A DNA stretch of 64,000 nucleotides from Sedimenticola selenatireducens DSM 17993 (GCF_000428045.1 NZ_ATZE01000016.1:62001-126000), one strand, 5' to 3'. Numbered from the stretch's first letter, positions 46,912 to 56,676 are shown. The notes: a model not told the origin generated them from the letters alone. Numbers and translations are program-made.

Positions 46912-47705
46912 TTAAAGCTGTGCTCCTCACCGGGGAAGCTGCCGTCCTTGACTGCCTTGACATAATGAGCGATCGCCTCGGAAATAGAGTGGGCGCTCGG
47001 CAGGAAATTTTTCACGAAGCGCGGCAGCTGGCGCGGGGTGATGCCAAGCATGTCGTAGATTACCAGTACCTGGCCATCGCAGCCGGGCCCGGCCCCGATA
47101 CCGATCACCGGAATCTCCAGCGCCTCGCTGATCTCCCGTGCCAGCCCGGTGGGGACACACTCCAGCACCAGCATCTGGGCACCGGCCGCTTCCAGCGCCA
47201 GGGCATCCTCTTTCATGATCCGGGCCGACTCGTCATCCCGTCCCTGTACCCGGTAACCGCCCAGTTTGTGCACCGACTGGGGCAGTAGTCCCAGGTGGGC
47301 ACAGACCGGAATGCCGTTGGCGGTCAGCTGACGCACGGTCTCCAACTGGGTGGCACCGCCTTCCAGTTTCACCATGTGGGCGCCGCCATCCTTCATCAGC
47401 CGCCCGGCAGTCCCCAGCGCCTGCTCGGCCGAGCTGTAACTCATGAACGGCATATCGGCAATCAGCAACGCCTTGCGGCGGCCACGGGCCACACACTGGG
47501 TGTGATAGACCATCTCCTCCACGTCCACCGGCAGCGTGCTCTCCTGTCCCTGAATCACCATCCCAAGCGAATCACCGACCAGGATCACCTCCACGCCCGC
47601 ATCTTCGATCAGGCTGGTGAAACTGGCATCGTAACTGGTTAACACAGCAATTTTTTCATGCTGTTGCTTCATCTGTATCAGTGTTGCGGTTGTCACATGG
47701 GACAT
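46908..47705 (-). CDS. panB: 3-methyl-2-oxobutanoate hydroxymethyltransferase
   Basis: This 265-residue TIM-barrel enzyme makes ketopantoate from 2-ketoisovalerate and methylene-tetrahydrofolate. Conserved blocks are [29 protein letters not shown] (metal-binding aspartate), [19 protein letters not shown] and [22 protein letters not shown]. It overlaps panC by 4 bp. It consumes the valine-pathway keto acid, but it belongs to CoA synthesis, not to the LiuR catabolic regulon. Confidence 0.96.
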   Translation of the reverse strand: MSHVTTATLIQMKQQHEKIAVLTSYDASFTSLIEDAGVEVILVGDSLGMVIQGQESTLPVDVEEMVYHTQCVARGRRKALLIADMPFMSYSSAEQALGTAGRLMKDGGAHMVKLEGGATQLETVRQLTANGIPVCAHLGLLPQSVHKLGGYRVQGRDDESARIMKEDALALEAAGAQMLVLECVPTGLAREISEALEIPVIGIGAGPGCDGQVLVIYDMLGITPRQLPRFVKNFLPSAHSISEAIAHYVKAVKDGSFPGEEHSFK

Positions 47706-47777
47706 GATTTTTTTACCCCGTTTTCTCTCTTTCCACTGTTAGTCGGAATCGGATAACCCGCATTGTGCAGTGCAATA

Positions 47778-48437
47778 TTACAACAAGAGTGGTGCAGGAT
47801 TGAAATAATGTTTTCCGCTGCGTACGCTGCAGATCCGCTCCAGCAGCAGCCGGTAGTCACTCTCCCGCTCAATCGGATTGATCTCCGCTGCATTGACAAT
47901 CAGCAGAGGCGATTTCTCATAATGGTAGAAGAAATCGGTATAGGCGTTGCTCAGGCGTTGCAGATAAGCGGCTTCCATACGCCGTTCCTGGACCCGGCCT
48001 CGCTTCTGAATTCGCGTCATCAGCACATCCACCGGCGCCTGGAGATAGACCACCAGATCCGGAGATGGCGCCTCCATGGAGAGTCGCTCGTAGACCTGCT
48101 CGTAGAGATTCAGCTCTTGTGCATCCAGGTTGATTCCGGCAAACAGCCGGTCTTTTTCCAGCATATAGTCCGCCACCAGGGCTCGACGAAACAGATCCTG
48201 CTGACGCAGCCCCGCCAGTTGTCGGCTGCGCTGAAACAGGAAAAACAGCTGGGTGGGAAAGGCGGCCTGGCGGCCATCATTATAAAAGCGCTCCAGGAAT
48301 GGATTCTCTTCCGCCTCTTCCAGCAGGGTTTCAGCCGCAAAGCTCTGCGCCAACCGGTTCACCAGGCTGGTCTTGCCGACGCCGATGGGTCCCTCCACCA
48401 CGATATAACCGGGCGGTGTTGCGAGTGACTCATGCAT
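47778..48437 (-). CDS. deoxynucleoside kinase
   Basis: This 219-residue P-loop kinase of the dGK/dCK family has Walker A VEGPIGVGKTSLVNRL, an RALVADYMLEKDRLFAGINL segment, and the Arg-rich lid RIQKRGRVQERRME. It phosphorylates a deoxynucleoside for salvage; which base is not clear. It is inserted between folK and panB in an operon whose E. coli version lacks it. Its start lies 7 bp upstream of the folK stop, so the genes overlap by 8 bp. Confidence 0.9.
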   Translation of the reverse strand: MHESLATPPGYIVVEGPIGVGKTSLVNRLAQSFAAETLLEEAEENPFLERFYNDGRQAAFPTQLFFLFQRSRQLAGLRQQDLFRRALVADYMLEKDRLFAGINLDAQELNLYEQVYERLSMEAPSPDLVVYLQAPVDVLMTRIQKRGRVQERRMEAAYLQRLSNAYTDFFYHYEKSPLLIVNAAEINPIERESDYRLLLERICSVRSGKHYFNPAPLLL

Positions 48438-48909
48438 GGCGCTTCAAGCCATTTTTCGGGCAATTGGCTACCAGTGCCGCCAGAGATCCCAGCCCCGGTA
48501 TATTCAGCATGGGGGCGATCTCCTGTAGCGGATAAAGCACGAATGCCCTCTCCGGCATGCCGGGATGGGGCACGGTCAGCGCCTTGTCGCTAATGATCTG
48601 GTCCCCGTAGACCAGCAGATCCAGGTCCAGCGTGCGGGCGCCCCAACGCACCTCACGGGTACGTCCCTGGGCCTGCTCTATGGCCTGGATACCGGCCAGC
48701 AGATCATAGGGTAAAAGGGTGGTTTCAAGGGCCGCCACCGCATTGACGTAGTCCGGCTGATCCGCCGGCCCCATGGGGGGACTGAGATAGAGACTGGAAC
48801 ATTCAAGCAGGCGGGTTTCCGGCAGCTGTGTCAGGGCCTCACAGGCACGTCTGACCTGCAACACCGGTTCAGCCAGATTACTGCCCAGCCCTATGTAGGC
48901 GGTTACCAT
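48430..48909 (-). CDS. folK: 2-amino-4-hydroxy-6-hydroxymethyldihydropteridine pyrophosphokinase
   Basis: This 159-residue enzyme transfers pyrophosphate from ATP to the pterin in folate synthesis. VTAYIGLGSNLAEP opens the protein, and PPMGPADQPDYVNAVAALETTLLPYDLL and the metal-binding RWGARTLDLDLLVYGD are all present. The ATG at 48909 is where conservation begins; an in-frame ATG at 48933 would add eight residues. It is the second gene of the pcnB operon, 35 bp after the pcnB stop. Confidence 0.94.
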   Translation of the reverse strand: MVTAYIGLGSNLAEPVLQVRRACEALTQLPETRLLECSSLYLSPPMGPADQPDYVNAVAALETTLLPYDLLAGIQAIEQAQGRTREVRWGARTLDLDLLVYGDQIISDKALTVPHPGMPERAFVLYPLQEIAPMLNIPGLGSLAALVANCPKNGLKRHA

Positions 48910-48944
48910 GGGCTTATTTGCACTGCTTCGCATCAGTCGTCTGG

Positions 48945-50249
48945 CTAGCTCGGGTCGGCCGGTTTGGCGGGACGCTTGCGCCGGCGCCGGCGGCGGCGGG
49001 GTCTATCGCCACTGCTGTTCGCCTGCCGAACCATCTGGTTGCGTTCATCGCCGTCCTGCTCCTGAAAATGGGTCCACCAGTCGGCCAACTCCTGGTCGAC
49101 CTCTCCCGCTTCTGCGCGCAACAACAGAAAATCATAGGCCGCACGGAAACGGGGATGGGTTAGCAGTCGGTGGGGACGTTTTCCCGCTCGCTGTTCAAAG
49201 CGGTGCTGCAGATTCCAGATCTCGCGCATCGGGATACTGAACCGCTTAGGTATCGATACCCGCTCAAGCTGGGTCATCAGGATATCACTGCCCGCCTGCT
49301 GCATGGCCGGCAAGGGCGCTTCGCCGTTCTCCCGCAGACGTTCTGCCAACAGCCTGACCGGTTCCCACAGCAGTACCGCAAACAGGAAGGCCGGCGTTAC
49401 CGGCTTTCCCTCGCGGATACGGCTATCGGTATTCTGCATCCCGCGGATAACGAAAGTGATGGGGAATTCGTGATCTTCGTGGGCCAGACACTCCTCCGTC
49501 TCCGGAAACAGCTCACCAAACAGGCCATAGTGACGCAGCTTTTCAAAACTCTGTAACGCCACGCCCGCCATGAACAGTTTCAGCACCTCCTCAAACAGGC
49601 GTGCCGCCGGCACACTCTGCAACAGGGAACCCATTTCAAACAGAGGCTGTTCGCATGCCGGATTGATCACAAACCCAAGCTTGGCGGCGAAGCGGACGGC
49701 CCGCAACATGCGCACCGGGTCTTCCCGGTAGCGGATATCGGGATCACCCAGCAGCCGCAGAACCCCTGACTGCAGATCCGCCATGCCGCCGGCATAATCC
49801 ACCACCGAGAAGTCCTCTATATTGTAATAGAGGGCATTAATCGTGAAATCGCGGCGCAGGGCGTCCTCTTCGATGGAGCCATAGATATTGTCCCGCACCA
49901 GCATGCCATTCTCAGTCTCCCGGTCTCCCGGTTCGGAGGCATCCTGCATACTTCTGAAGGTGGCAACTTCGATAATTTCCCGCCCGAAGTGGACGTGGGC
50001 GAGGCGGAACCGGCGGCCGATCAGGCGACAGTTGCGAAACACCGCTTTGACCTCCTCCGGGGTGGCGTCTGTCGCCACATCGAAATCCTTGGGTTCCCGG
50101 CCCAGTAGCAGGTCGCGCACACCACCGCCGACCAGATAGGATTGAAACCCTGCCGCCTTCAGGCGATAGAGTACCTTGGTGGCATGTTCGCTGATATTCG
50201 CCCTGGAGATGTTGTGCTCAGGACGGGGAATGATATGGGGCGTGGCTAT
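48945..50249 (-). CDS. pcnB: poly(A) polymerase I with non-canonical start codon
   Basis: This protein of about 434 residues adds 3' poly(A) tails that promote RNA decay. The nucleotidyltransferase motif LVGGGVRDLLLGREPKDFDVATDATPEEV, RRDFTINALYYNI, the head-domain and a basic C-terminal tail (RRRRRRRKRP) are PcnB-like. The first in-frame ATG, GTG or TTG is the GTG at 50118-50120, which lies inside the LVGGGVRD motif and would delete it. Conserved N-terminal residues (IIPRPEHNISRANISEHATKVLYRL) are encoded upstream to an in-frame stop at 50262-50264. The best start is ATA at 50247-50249, nine bases after AAGGA; ATT at 50229-50231 is another. E. coli pcnB is known to start at AUU, so weak initiation may be a conserved control. 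Start position confidence is lower than gene identity. Confidence 0.9.
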   Translation of the reverse strand: MATPHIIPRPEHNISRANISEHATKVLYRLKAAGFQSYLVGGGVRDLLLGREPKDFDVATDATPEEVKAVFRNCRLIGRRFRLAHVHFGREIIEVATFRSMQDASEPGDRETENGMLVRDNIYGSIEEDALRRDFTINALYYNIEDFSVVDYAGGMADLQSGVLRLLGDPDIRYREDPVRMLRAVRFAAKLGFVINPACEQPLFEMGSLLQSVPAARLFEEVLKLFMAGVALQSFEKLRHYGLFGELFPETEECLAHEDHEFPITFVIRGMQNTDSRIREGKPVTPAFLFAVLLWEPVRLLAERLRENGEAPLPAMQQAGSDILMTQLERVSIPKRFSIPMREIWNLQHRFEQRAGKRPHRLLTHPRFRAAYDFLLLRAEAGEVDQELADWWTHFQEQDGDERNQMVRQANSSGDRPRRRRRRRKRPAKPADPS

Positions 50250-50334
50250 TTTAAATATTCCTTATACACTTCAAAAAGATTGCGGCGCCCAGAGTGTACA
50301 GAATCATGCCACTAAAAAAAATGGTCATTACAGC

Positions 50335-50362
50335 TTGAGCCAAAACAAACTGTGGGTATAAT
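50335..50362 (+). promoter_or_regulatory. tRNA-Glu promoter
   Basis: TTGAGC (50335-50340), a 16-bp spacer and a perfect TATAAT (50357-50362) precede the tRNA by about 20 bp. The GC-rich stretch GCCACGCC following the -10 is typical of stable-RNA promoters under stringent control. Confidence 0.8.
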
Positions 50363-50382
50363 ACGCCACGCCTGAGCGCACT

Positions 50383-50458
50383 GCTCCCTTCGTCTAGTGG
50401 CCTAGGACTCCGCCCTCTCACGGCGGCAACAGGGGTTCGAGTCCCCTAGGGAGTACCA
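50383..50458 (+). tRNA. tRNA-Glu (anticodon CTC)
   Basis: The 76-base cloverleaf has acceptor GCTCCCT pairing with AGGGAGT (one G-U end pair), anticodon stem CCGCC/GGCGG with loop CTCTCAC giving anticodon CTC (50417-50419), T-arm AGGGG TTCGAGT CCCCT, discriminator A and encoded CCA. The D-arm and anticodon arm closely match E. coli tRNA-Glu, which has TTC. It reads GAG codons. Confidence 0.95.
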
Positions 50459-50470
50459 AATTCGTGAGAA

Positions 50471-50506
50471 AACAAAGGGTTGGCAGGAAACTGCCAACCC
50501 TTTGTT
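50471..50506. terminator. terminator between tRNA-Glu and the convergent fusion gene
   Basis: AACAAAGGGTTGGCAG (50471-50486) and CTGCCAACCCTTTGTT (50491-50506) form a perfect 16-bp stem capped by GAAA. The symmetric A/T ends suit termination from both sides: tRNA-Glu on plus and the flavin reductase fusion on minus. Confidence 0.85.
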
Positions 50507-50541
50507 GTTCATCCCAAACGATCACACAGCCAATAACCGGC

Positions 50542-52680
50542 TCACGCACCGCGCCGCCTGGCATGGAAACGCTCCACCCATCGCAGCAACCGCACCGGGG
50601 CATGGGCGCGCTTCCAGTTACCGGCGGCAAATTTGTTCGCCTCGGTCCAGGTGGGATAGATGTGGATGGTGCCGAGGATCTTGTTCAGCCCCAGACCGTG
50701 ACGCATGGCGGTGACAAACTCGGCAACCAGGTCTCCCGCATGCTCACCGACGATGGTTGCGCCCAAAATCTTGTCTTTACCGGGCACCGTCAACACCTTG
50801 ACAAAACCCTGCGCCTCACCATCGGCAATCGCGCGGTCCAGATCATCCAGCCCGTAGGTGGTGATCTCATAAGCCACGCCCCGCTCCTTCGCCTCCAACT
50901 CATTCAGCCCCACCCGTCCCACTTCCGGATCGGTAAAAGTGGCAAAGGGTATGACCGAGTAGTCCACCTTGAATTTACGGAACACTCCAAACAGGGCGTT
51001 GACCGCGGCATACCAGGCCTGGTGGGCGGCGGTATGGGTAAACTGATAAGGGCCGGTCACATCGCCACAGACATAGATGTTGGGGAAATTGGTCTGAAGA
51101 AATTCATTGGCTTCCACGGTACGCCGGTCACTGACCCGCACGCCAAGCTCCTCCAGGCCGAAGCCGGTGGTATTGGCCATTCGGCCAACCGCGACCAATA
51201 CCTGATCGAAGGGGATTGAGATGGACTCCTGCTGATATTCCGCCGTCAGCCTGTTTTCCCCCTCCACCACTTCAAACGATTTGGCGGTATGTCCGGCAAG
51301 GACTTCGATCCCCTCCGCCTCGAACCGCGCGGTGACCAGTTCCACGACATCCTCATCCTCGCGGATCATCAGGCTGGGAGCCATCTCCACAATGGTCACT
51401 TGTGAACCGAAACGGGCAAAGCACTGGGCCAGTTCGCAGCCGATCGGGCCACCGCCCAGCACCAACAGCCGCTTCGGCAACTCACGCAGCGTCCACAGAT
51501 CATCCGACGTGAGATACGGAACCTGATCCAGCCCTGGAATAGGTGGCACAAAGGGCCGCGCACCGGTCGCAACGATAATGTTACGGGTCGTCAGGGTCTG
51601 GCCGTTCACCTCGACCTCATAAGGGGACCTGATCATCGCCTCCCCTTCAATGACCTCCACGCCGAGTCCGGTGTAGCGCTCCACCGAGTCATGGGGCTCG
51701 ACGGTTTTCACCACCCGCTGTACCCGCTCCATCACTTGTGAAAAATCAAACTCCACGGTCGCAGACTCGAAGCCATACTCCTGCGCCCGGCGGGTCTGCT
51801 CCAGAAAGCGCGCCGAGCGGATCAGCGCCTTGGACGGAACACAACCGGTATTGAGACAGTCACCACCCATCTTGTGCTTTTCAATCAGGGTGACTTTGGC
51901 CTTGACCGCGGCCGCGATATAGGCCGAAACCAGCCCCCCCGAACCGGCCCCGATCACCACCAGGTTGCGATCAAAAGTGGCCGGCTTGTGATAGGCCTTG
52001 AACACCTTGCGCGCCTTGACACCGTCCAGGATCTTGCGGGCGATAAGTGGAAAGATACCCAGTAGCACGAAGGAGAGGATCAAACCCGGCGAAAGAATGC
52101 CCGACAGCGATTCAATTTTACCGAGTTGGGTGCCAGCATTCACATAAACCAGGGTCCCCAGCAGCATGCCCACCTGGCTGACCCAGGCAAAAGTGAATGT
52201 CTTGAGGCTGGTAAGGCCCATGGCCAGATTGATCACGAAAAATGGAAACAGGGGCACCAGGCGCAACCCGAACAGATAGAAGGCACCGTCTTTCTCGATA
52301 CCCGCATTGATCGTCTTCAGCTTGTCGCCGAAGCGGTTCTGGACCATATCACGCAGCAGAAAGCGTGAAATCAGAAAAGCCAGCGTGGCACCCAGGGTGG
52401 AGGCGAAGGAGACCAGCACGGTACCCCAGAACAGGCCGAAAATAGCACCGACCGCCAGCGTCATCACCGCCGCGCCCGGCAGGGAGAGTGCCGTCACCAG
52501 CACATAAACCACGAACATCACGGCGGCGGTCTGCAGGGGATGGGCCTGCCGATAATCTTCCAACGCGGCCTGCTGCGATTTGAGAAACTCCAGGCTGAAG
52601 TACTGTCCCAGATCAAAAATAAAAAAGCCGGCGATCACTATCACCAACACGATTAGCATCACTACCCGGTTACGGCTCAT
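50542..52680 (-). CDS. TVP38/TMEM64 membrane domain fused to mercuric-reductase-like flavin disulfide oxidoreductase
   Basis: This 712-residue protein has an N-terminal membrane part (about 1-225; hydrophobic helices and the TVP38/DedA-like GAIFGLFWGTVLVSFASTLGATLAFLISRFLLRD block) joined to a complete pyridine-nucleotide disulfide oxidoreductase (about 235-700). The latter has an FAD motif GAGSGGLVSAYIAA, redox cysteines in GGDCLNTGCVPSK, NADPH motif GGGPIGCELAQ, FAD motif 2 YVCGDV, and a dimerisation domain ending IHIYPTWTEANKFAA. The MerA mercury-binding C-terminal cysteines are absent. I place the start at the ATG 52678-52680 with GGGGAG upstream. Such fusions are seen in several gammaproteobacteria; the membrane domain may transport what the flavin domain reduces. 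Confidence 0.88.
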   Translation of the reverse strand: MSRNRVVMLIVLVIVIAGFFIFDLGQYFSLEFLKSQQAALEDYRQAHPLQTAAVMFVVYVLVTALSLPGAAVMTLAVGAIFGLFWGTVLVSFASTLGATLAFLISRFLLRDMVQNRFGDKLKTINAGIEKDGAFYLFGLRLVPLFPFFVINLAMGLTSLKTFTFAWVSQVGMLLGTLVYVNAGTQLGKIESLSGILSPGLILSFVLLGIFPLIARKILDGVKARKVFKAYHKPATFDRNLVVIGAGSGGLVSAYIAAAVKAKVTLIEKHKMGGDCLNTGCVPSKALIRSARFLEQTRRAQEYGFESATVEFDFSQVMERVQRVVKTVEPHDSVERYTGLGVEVIEGEAMIRSPYEVEVNGQTLTTRNIIVATGARPFVPPIPGLDQVPYLTSDDLWTLRELPKRLLVLGGGPIGCELAQCFARFGSQVTIVEMAPSLMIREDEDVVELVTARFEAEGIEVLAGHTAKSFEVVEGENRLTAEYQQESISIPFDQVLVAVGRMANTTGFGLEELGVRVSDRRTVEANEFLQTNFPNIYVCGDVTGPYQFTHTAAHQAWYAAVNALFGVFRKFKVDYSVIPFATFTDPEVGRVGLNELEAKERGVAYEITTYGLDDLDRAIADGEAQGFVKVLTVPGKDKILGATIVGEHAGDLVAEFVTAMRHGLGLNKILGTIHIYPTWTEANKFAAGNWKRAHAPVRLLRWVERFHARRRGA

Positions 52681-52871
52681 CTTACTCCCCTGACTTATCA
52701 ACATTTCTTATGGCAGTTGACCGCGCTACGACTCTTTTTCTTTCGCCCTGCCCCAATCTTAGCGAACATTCACCCTTCCAGCCCGGGGTCATGGGCGCCC
52801 GATGGCTCAGGAGATTCCCTGCATAACCTCTCGACGGGGATAAATATTCAATTCAACCGGATCGCTTGCGT

Positions 52872-52877
52872 TATAAT
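52872..52877 (+). promoter_or_regulatory. possible valS -10 element
   Basis: A perfect TATAAT stands 51 bp before the valS ATG. A convincing -35 is not visible at the right spacing. Confidence 0.4.
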
Positions 52878-52928
52878 ATCCCGTTTTATCCCTGACGATT
52901 AACCTGACACAAGACAGCCTGACGATCC

Positions 52929-55754
52929 ATGGAAAAGACTTACGACCCCCACAGCCTGGAAAAGCGTTGGTACCAGACTTGGGAGGAGCGCGGTTATTTC
53001 GCCCCTTCCGCTGATGCCGACAGCCAGCATCCCTACTGCATCATGATCCCGCCGCCCAACGTCACCGGCAGCCTGCACATGGGCCACGCCTTCCAGGACA
53101 CCATCATGGATGCGCTCACCCGCTACCATCGTATGAAGGGTGACAAGACCCTGTGGCAGGCCGGTTCCGACCATGCCGGCATCGCCACCCAAATGGTGGT
53201 GGAGCGGCTGATCAACGCCGAGGGTAAGACCCGGCACGACTACGGTCGCGAAAAATTCCTCGAGAAGGTGTGGGAGTGGAAAGGCCAGTCCGGCGGCACC
53301 ATCACCAGCCAGCTACGCCGCATGGGCGCCTCGCTCGACTGGGAGAACGAACGCTTCACCATGGATGAAGGTCTCTCCGATGCCGTGAAGGAGGTGTTTG
53401 TCCGGCTGTTCGAAGAGGGACTGATCTATCGTGGCAAACGGCTGGTCAACTGGGACCCGAAACTGCACACTGCCGTCTCCGACCTGGAAGTACTCTCCGA
53501 AGAGGAGAATGGCTTCCTCTGGCATATGCGCTATCCCCTGACCCATGGCCAGGGCCATCTGGTGGTCGCCACCACCCGCCCCGAGACCATGCTGGGCGAC
53601 TGCGCGGTGGCGGTACATCCCGGCGACGATCGCTACAAACACCTGCTGGGCGAGTTCGTGGAACTGCCCCTGACCGGCCGACGTATCCCCATCATTGCCG
53701 ATGATTATGTGGACCCGGAGTTCGGCACCGGCTGCGTCAAGATTACCCCGGCCCACGACTTCAATGACTACCAGGTATGGCTCAGGCACCGGGACGAGAA
53801 GGCAATTGCCGAACAGCCCCACGGCGGCCTGATCAACATCTTCACCAGCGATGCAGCAATCCGTAACCACGAGGCCGATGAAGATGCCATTATCCCGGTC
53901 GCCTTTATCGGTATGGACCGGTTTGATGCCCGTAAAAAAGTGGTGGCCGACCTGGAAGCACAGAAACTACTGGAGAAGATCGACGATCACAAGCTGATGG
54001 TGCCGCGCGGCGACCGTTCCGGCTCGGTGATCGAACCTTTCCTCACCGACCAGTGGTACGTCAAGGTGGAGCCTTTGGCCAAACCGGCCATCGAGGCGGT
54101 GGAGAACGGCAGCATCAAGTTTGTGCCGGACAACTGGAAGAACACCTATTACGAGTGGATGCGCAACATCGAGGACTGGTGCATCAGTCGCCAGATCTGG
54201 TGGGGACACCGTATCCCCGCCTGGTACGACGACGAAGGTAACGTCTACGTCGGTCGCTCCGAAGCCGAGGTGCGCGAAAAGCACAAGCTGGCAGCGGACT
54301 ATACCCTGACCCAGGACGAGGACGTGCTGGACACCTGGTTCAGCTCCGCCCTCTGGCCCTTCTCCACCCTGGGCTGGCCAGAACAGACCGAGCGGGTCAA
54401 GACCTTCTACCCCACCAGCGTACTGGTGACCGGTTTCGACATCATCTTCTTCTGGGTCGCCCGCATGATCATGATGGGCATCAAGTTCATGGATGATGTG
54501 CCGTTCAAGGAGGTCTATGTGCACGGCCTGGTGCGGGACAGCCATGGCGACAAGATGTCCAAGTCCAAGGGCAATGTGCTGGATCCAATCGACCTGATCG
54601 ACGGCATCGATCTGGAAGCGCTGGTCAGCAAGCGCACCAGCGGCATGATGCAGCCACAACTGGCAAAGAAGATCGAGAAGGCGACCCGCAAGGAGTTCCC
54701 CGACGGCATCCCCAGTTTTGGCACCGATGCGCTGCGCTTTACCTTTGCCTCCCAGGCCACCACCGGCCGCGACATCAAGTTCGACATGGGACGCATCGAG
54801 GGTTACCGCAACTTCTGCAACAAGCTGTGGAACGCTGCCCGCTACGTACTGATAAACACCGAAAATCAGGATTGCGGCCAGTCCGGTGGCGAGATGGAGT
54901 TGAGCATGGCGGATCGCTGGATCCTGTCACGCCTGCAATCCACCATCAGCACCGTCAGCGAGGCCACCGACGGCTACCGGTTTGATCACGCCGCCAAGGC
55001 GATCTACGAGTTCACCTGGAACGAATACTGCGACTGGTACCTGGAGCTCTCCAAACCGGTACTGACCGGTGACAGCGCCAGCCAGGCAGCCCGACGTGGT
55101 ACCCGGCATACCCTGGTCAACGTATTGGAGACGCTGCTGCGCGTGGCCCACCCGATAATGCCCTACATCACCGAGGAGATCTGGCAGCGTGTTGCCCCGC
55201 TGGCAGGCCGCGGTGGCGAGACCATCATGAACCAGCCCTTTCCGGTGCGCGACGATGCCCTAATGGATCAGGCAGCGGTGGCAGAGATGGATTGGGTGAT
55301 GCAGTTCATCCTCGGCATCCGCAAGATCAAGGGCGAGATGAATATCGCCCCGAGCAAACCGCTGCCGGTGCTGCTGCAGAATGCCAACCCCGAGGATCAG
55401 GCCCGCCTGATTCGCAACCGGCACTACCTGGATTTTCTGGCGCGGCTCGAATCGGCCACCCTGCTGGGCAGTGATGACGAGGCACCCGAGTCGGCCATGG
55501 CCCTGGTGGGCGGGATGAAACTGCTGATCCCGATGGCCGGCCTGATTGACAAGGAGGCGGAACTGGGCCGCCTGAACAAGGAGATCGGCAAGCTGAAGGA
55601 AAATATCACCCGCCTCGAAGGCAAGCTGAACAATCCGAAGTTTGTTGATAAGGCACCCGAAGCCGTGGTACAGAAAGAGCGCAACAAACTGGCGGACGAA
55701 ATCGCCGTGCTGGAAAAGCTGGAGCAGCAGCTGAAAAAGATCCAGGCGCTGTAA
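52929..55754 (+). CDS. valS: valyl-tRNA synthetase
   Basis: This 941-residue class Ia synthetase has the HIGH motif in [15 protein letters not shown] (about 40-54) and the KMSKS motif in [14 protein letters not shown] (about 540). An editing domain follows the first Rossmann half ([17 protein letters not shown]). A tRNA-binding helical domain and the C-terminal coiled coil (about 870-940, [29 protein letters not shown]) are present. The length is close to E. coli ValS (951). Confidence 0.97.
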   Translation: MEKTYDPHSLEKRWYQTWEERGYFAPSADADSQHPYCIMIPPPNVTGSLHMGHAFQDTIMDALTRYHRMKGDKTLWQAGSDHAGIATQMVVERLINAEGKTRHDYGREKFLEKVWEWKGQSGGTITSQLRRMGASLDWENERFTMDEGLSDAVKEVFVRLFEEGLIYRGKRLVNWDPKLHTAVSDLEVLSEEENGFLWHMRYPLTHGQGHLVVATTRPETMLGDCAVAVHPGDDRYKHLLGEFVELPLTGRRIPIIADDYVDPEFGTGCVKITPAHDFNDYQVWLRHRDEKAIAEQPHGGLINIFTSDAAIRNHEADEDAIIPVAFIGMDRFDARKKVVADLEAQKLLEKIDDHKLMVPRGDRSGSVIEPFLTDQWYVKVEPLAKPAIEAVENGSIKFVPDNWKNTYYEWMRNIEDWCISRQIWWGHRIPAWYDDEGNVYVGRSEAEVREKHKLAADYTLTQDEDVLDTWFSSALWPFSTLGWPEQTERVKTFYPTSVLVTGFDIIFFWVARMIMMGIKFMDDVPFKEVYVHGLVRDSHGDKMSKSKGNVLDPIDLIDGIDLEALVSKRTSGMMQPQLAKKIEKATRKEFPDGIPSFGTDALRFTFASQATTGRDIKFDMGRIEGYRNFCNKLWNAARYVLINTENQDCGQSGGEMELSMADRWILSRLQSTISTVSEATDGYRFDHAAKAIYEFTWNEYCDWYLELSKPVLTGDSASQAARRGTRHTLVNVLETLLRVAHPIMPYITEEIWQRVAPLAGRGGETIMNQPFPVRDDALMDQAAVAEMDWVMQFILGIRKIKGEMNIAPSKPLPVLLQNANPEDQARLIRNRHYLDFLARLESATLLGSDDEAPESAMALVGGMKLLIPMAGLIDKEAELGRLNKEIGKLKENITRLEGKLNNPKFVDKAPEAVVQKERNKLADEIAVLEKLEQQLKKIQAL

Positions 55755-55767
55755 TTAAGCCTATGAC

Positions 55768-55813
55768 GGCCACGGACTGGATGCCGGAAAGAATTGCACA
55801 TCAGTCCGTGGCC
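55768..55813 (+). terminator. hairpin after valS
   Basis: GGCCACGGACTG (55768-55779) pairs perfectly with CAGTCCGTGGCC (55802-55813) across a 22-base loop, followed by a weak T-tract. It is a likely terminator of valS. Confidence 0.6.
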
Positions 55814-55852
55814 ACTACACTTTAACCAGTATGAGCCTTTAAGAACCGGCCT

Positions 55853-56065
55853 ATGATCTCCATCGACGCGCAACACGAAGAGTTGAGAAACCGACTGTTC
55901 GAAATCCGGCAGGAACACCGGGATCTGGATGTGGCCATCGCCGCCCTTACCGAGGCGGCCTATAAAAACGAGCTGCAACTGAAACGCCTGAAAAAACGCA
56001 AGCTGCTGCTGAAGGATGCCATCGCCAAGCTCGAAGATGAGTTGATCCCCGACCTGGATGCCTGA
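55853..56065 (+). CDS. YdcH-family (DUF465) small coiled-coil protein
   Basis: This 70-residue protein has the DUF465 pattern LFEIRQEHRDLDVAIAAL ... LQLKRLKKRKLLLKDAIAKLED, an antiparallel helical hairpin with coiled-coil heptads. It matches YdcH-like proteins in length and charge. Its function is unknown. It is encoded 98 bp after valS, beyond the hairpin. Confidence 0.85.
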   Translation: MISIDAQHEELRNRLFEIRQEHRDLDVAIAALTEAAYKNELQLKRLKKRKLLLKDAIAKLEDELIPDLDA

Positions 56066-56094
56066 TCGTTAACACCAAGTGCAGGAACCGACCA

Positions 56095-56439
56095 ATGAAG
56101 ATCACCCGACTGAATGAGTGCGAGACCACCCCGGTCAACATGGAGGGCATCAAGGGAGTAACCAAGCAAGTGCCTATCGGCAAGGCGGACGGCGCCCCCA
56201 ACTTCTCCATTCGCGTATTTACCCTGGAACCGGGTGGCCATACGCCGCATCACTCCCATGAGAGCGAGCATCTGAACTACATCCTGGAAGGAAATGGCGT
56301 GGCCATGGAGGGAAATAGAGGGCATCCGATACAGAAAGGCGACTACCTGCTGGTCAAACCCCACGAGGTACACCAGTATCGCAATACCGGCGATAGCCCG
56401 CTGGTATTCATGTGTATGGTGCCGAGTGCCTACGAGTAA
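56095..56439 (+). CDS. cupin-domain protein
   Basis: This 114-residue single-domain cupin has metal-binding motif 1 GGHTPHHSHESEHLNYILEG (two histidines and a glutamate) and motif 2 GDYLLVKPHEVHQYRN (histidine). A metal ion is expected. The substrate is unknown; such small cupins include ligand-binding and isomerase proteins. It starts 29 bp after the YdcH-like gene, so the two are probably co-transcribed. Confidence 0.85.
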   Translation: MKITRLNECETTPVNMEGIKGVTKQVPIGKADGAPNFSIRVFTLEPGGHTPHHSHESEHLNYILEGNGVAMEGNRGHPIQKGDYLLVKPHEVHQYRNTGDSPLVFMCMVPSAYE

Positions 56440-56676
56440 TCCCGGTTCATCAGGGCTGGGTCAAACAGATCACTACCAGCGATTTTACCGGTTTAACCCC
56501 GATTCCTGCCTGTTATCGCCCGGCACCTAATGGTACGAACTGTTAAAGAAACTTTACAGTTTGTTCAATTCCTCCACCAGTTCAGATCCTGTACGCCATA
56601 TACCCGACTGTTTTTATTGGTTATTTTATTATTGGCATGCACCATGCTGCTATTTAGGCAGAAAGGAGCATGGACC

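Noticed and set aside
50118-50120. GTG as the pcnB start
   Set aside because: It would remove the first half of the LVGGGVRD nucleotidyltransferase motif and the conserved N-terminal sequence encoded upstream.
56530-56676. N-terminal extension of the 128-residue hypothetical protein with an apparent membrane helix
   Set aside because: The ATG at 56677 has a proper ribosome-binding site, while the upstream ATG has none, so the hydrophobic stretch is probably not translated.
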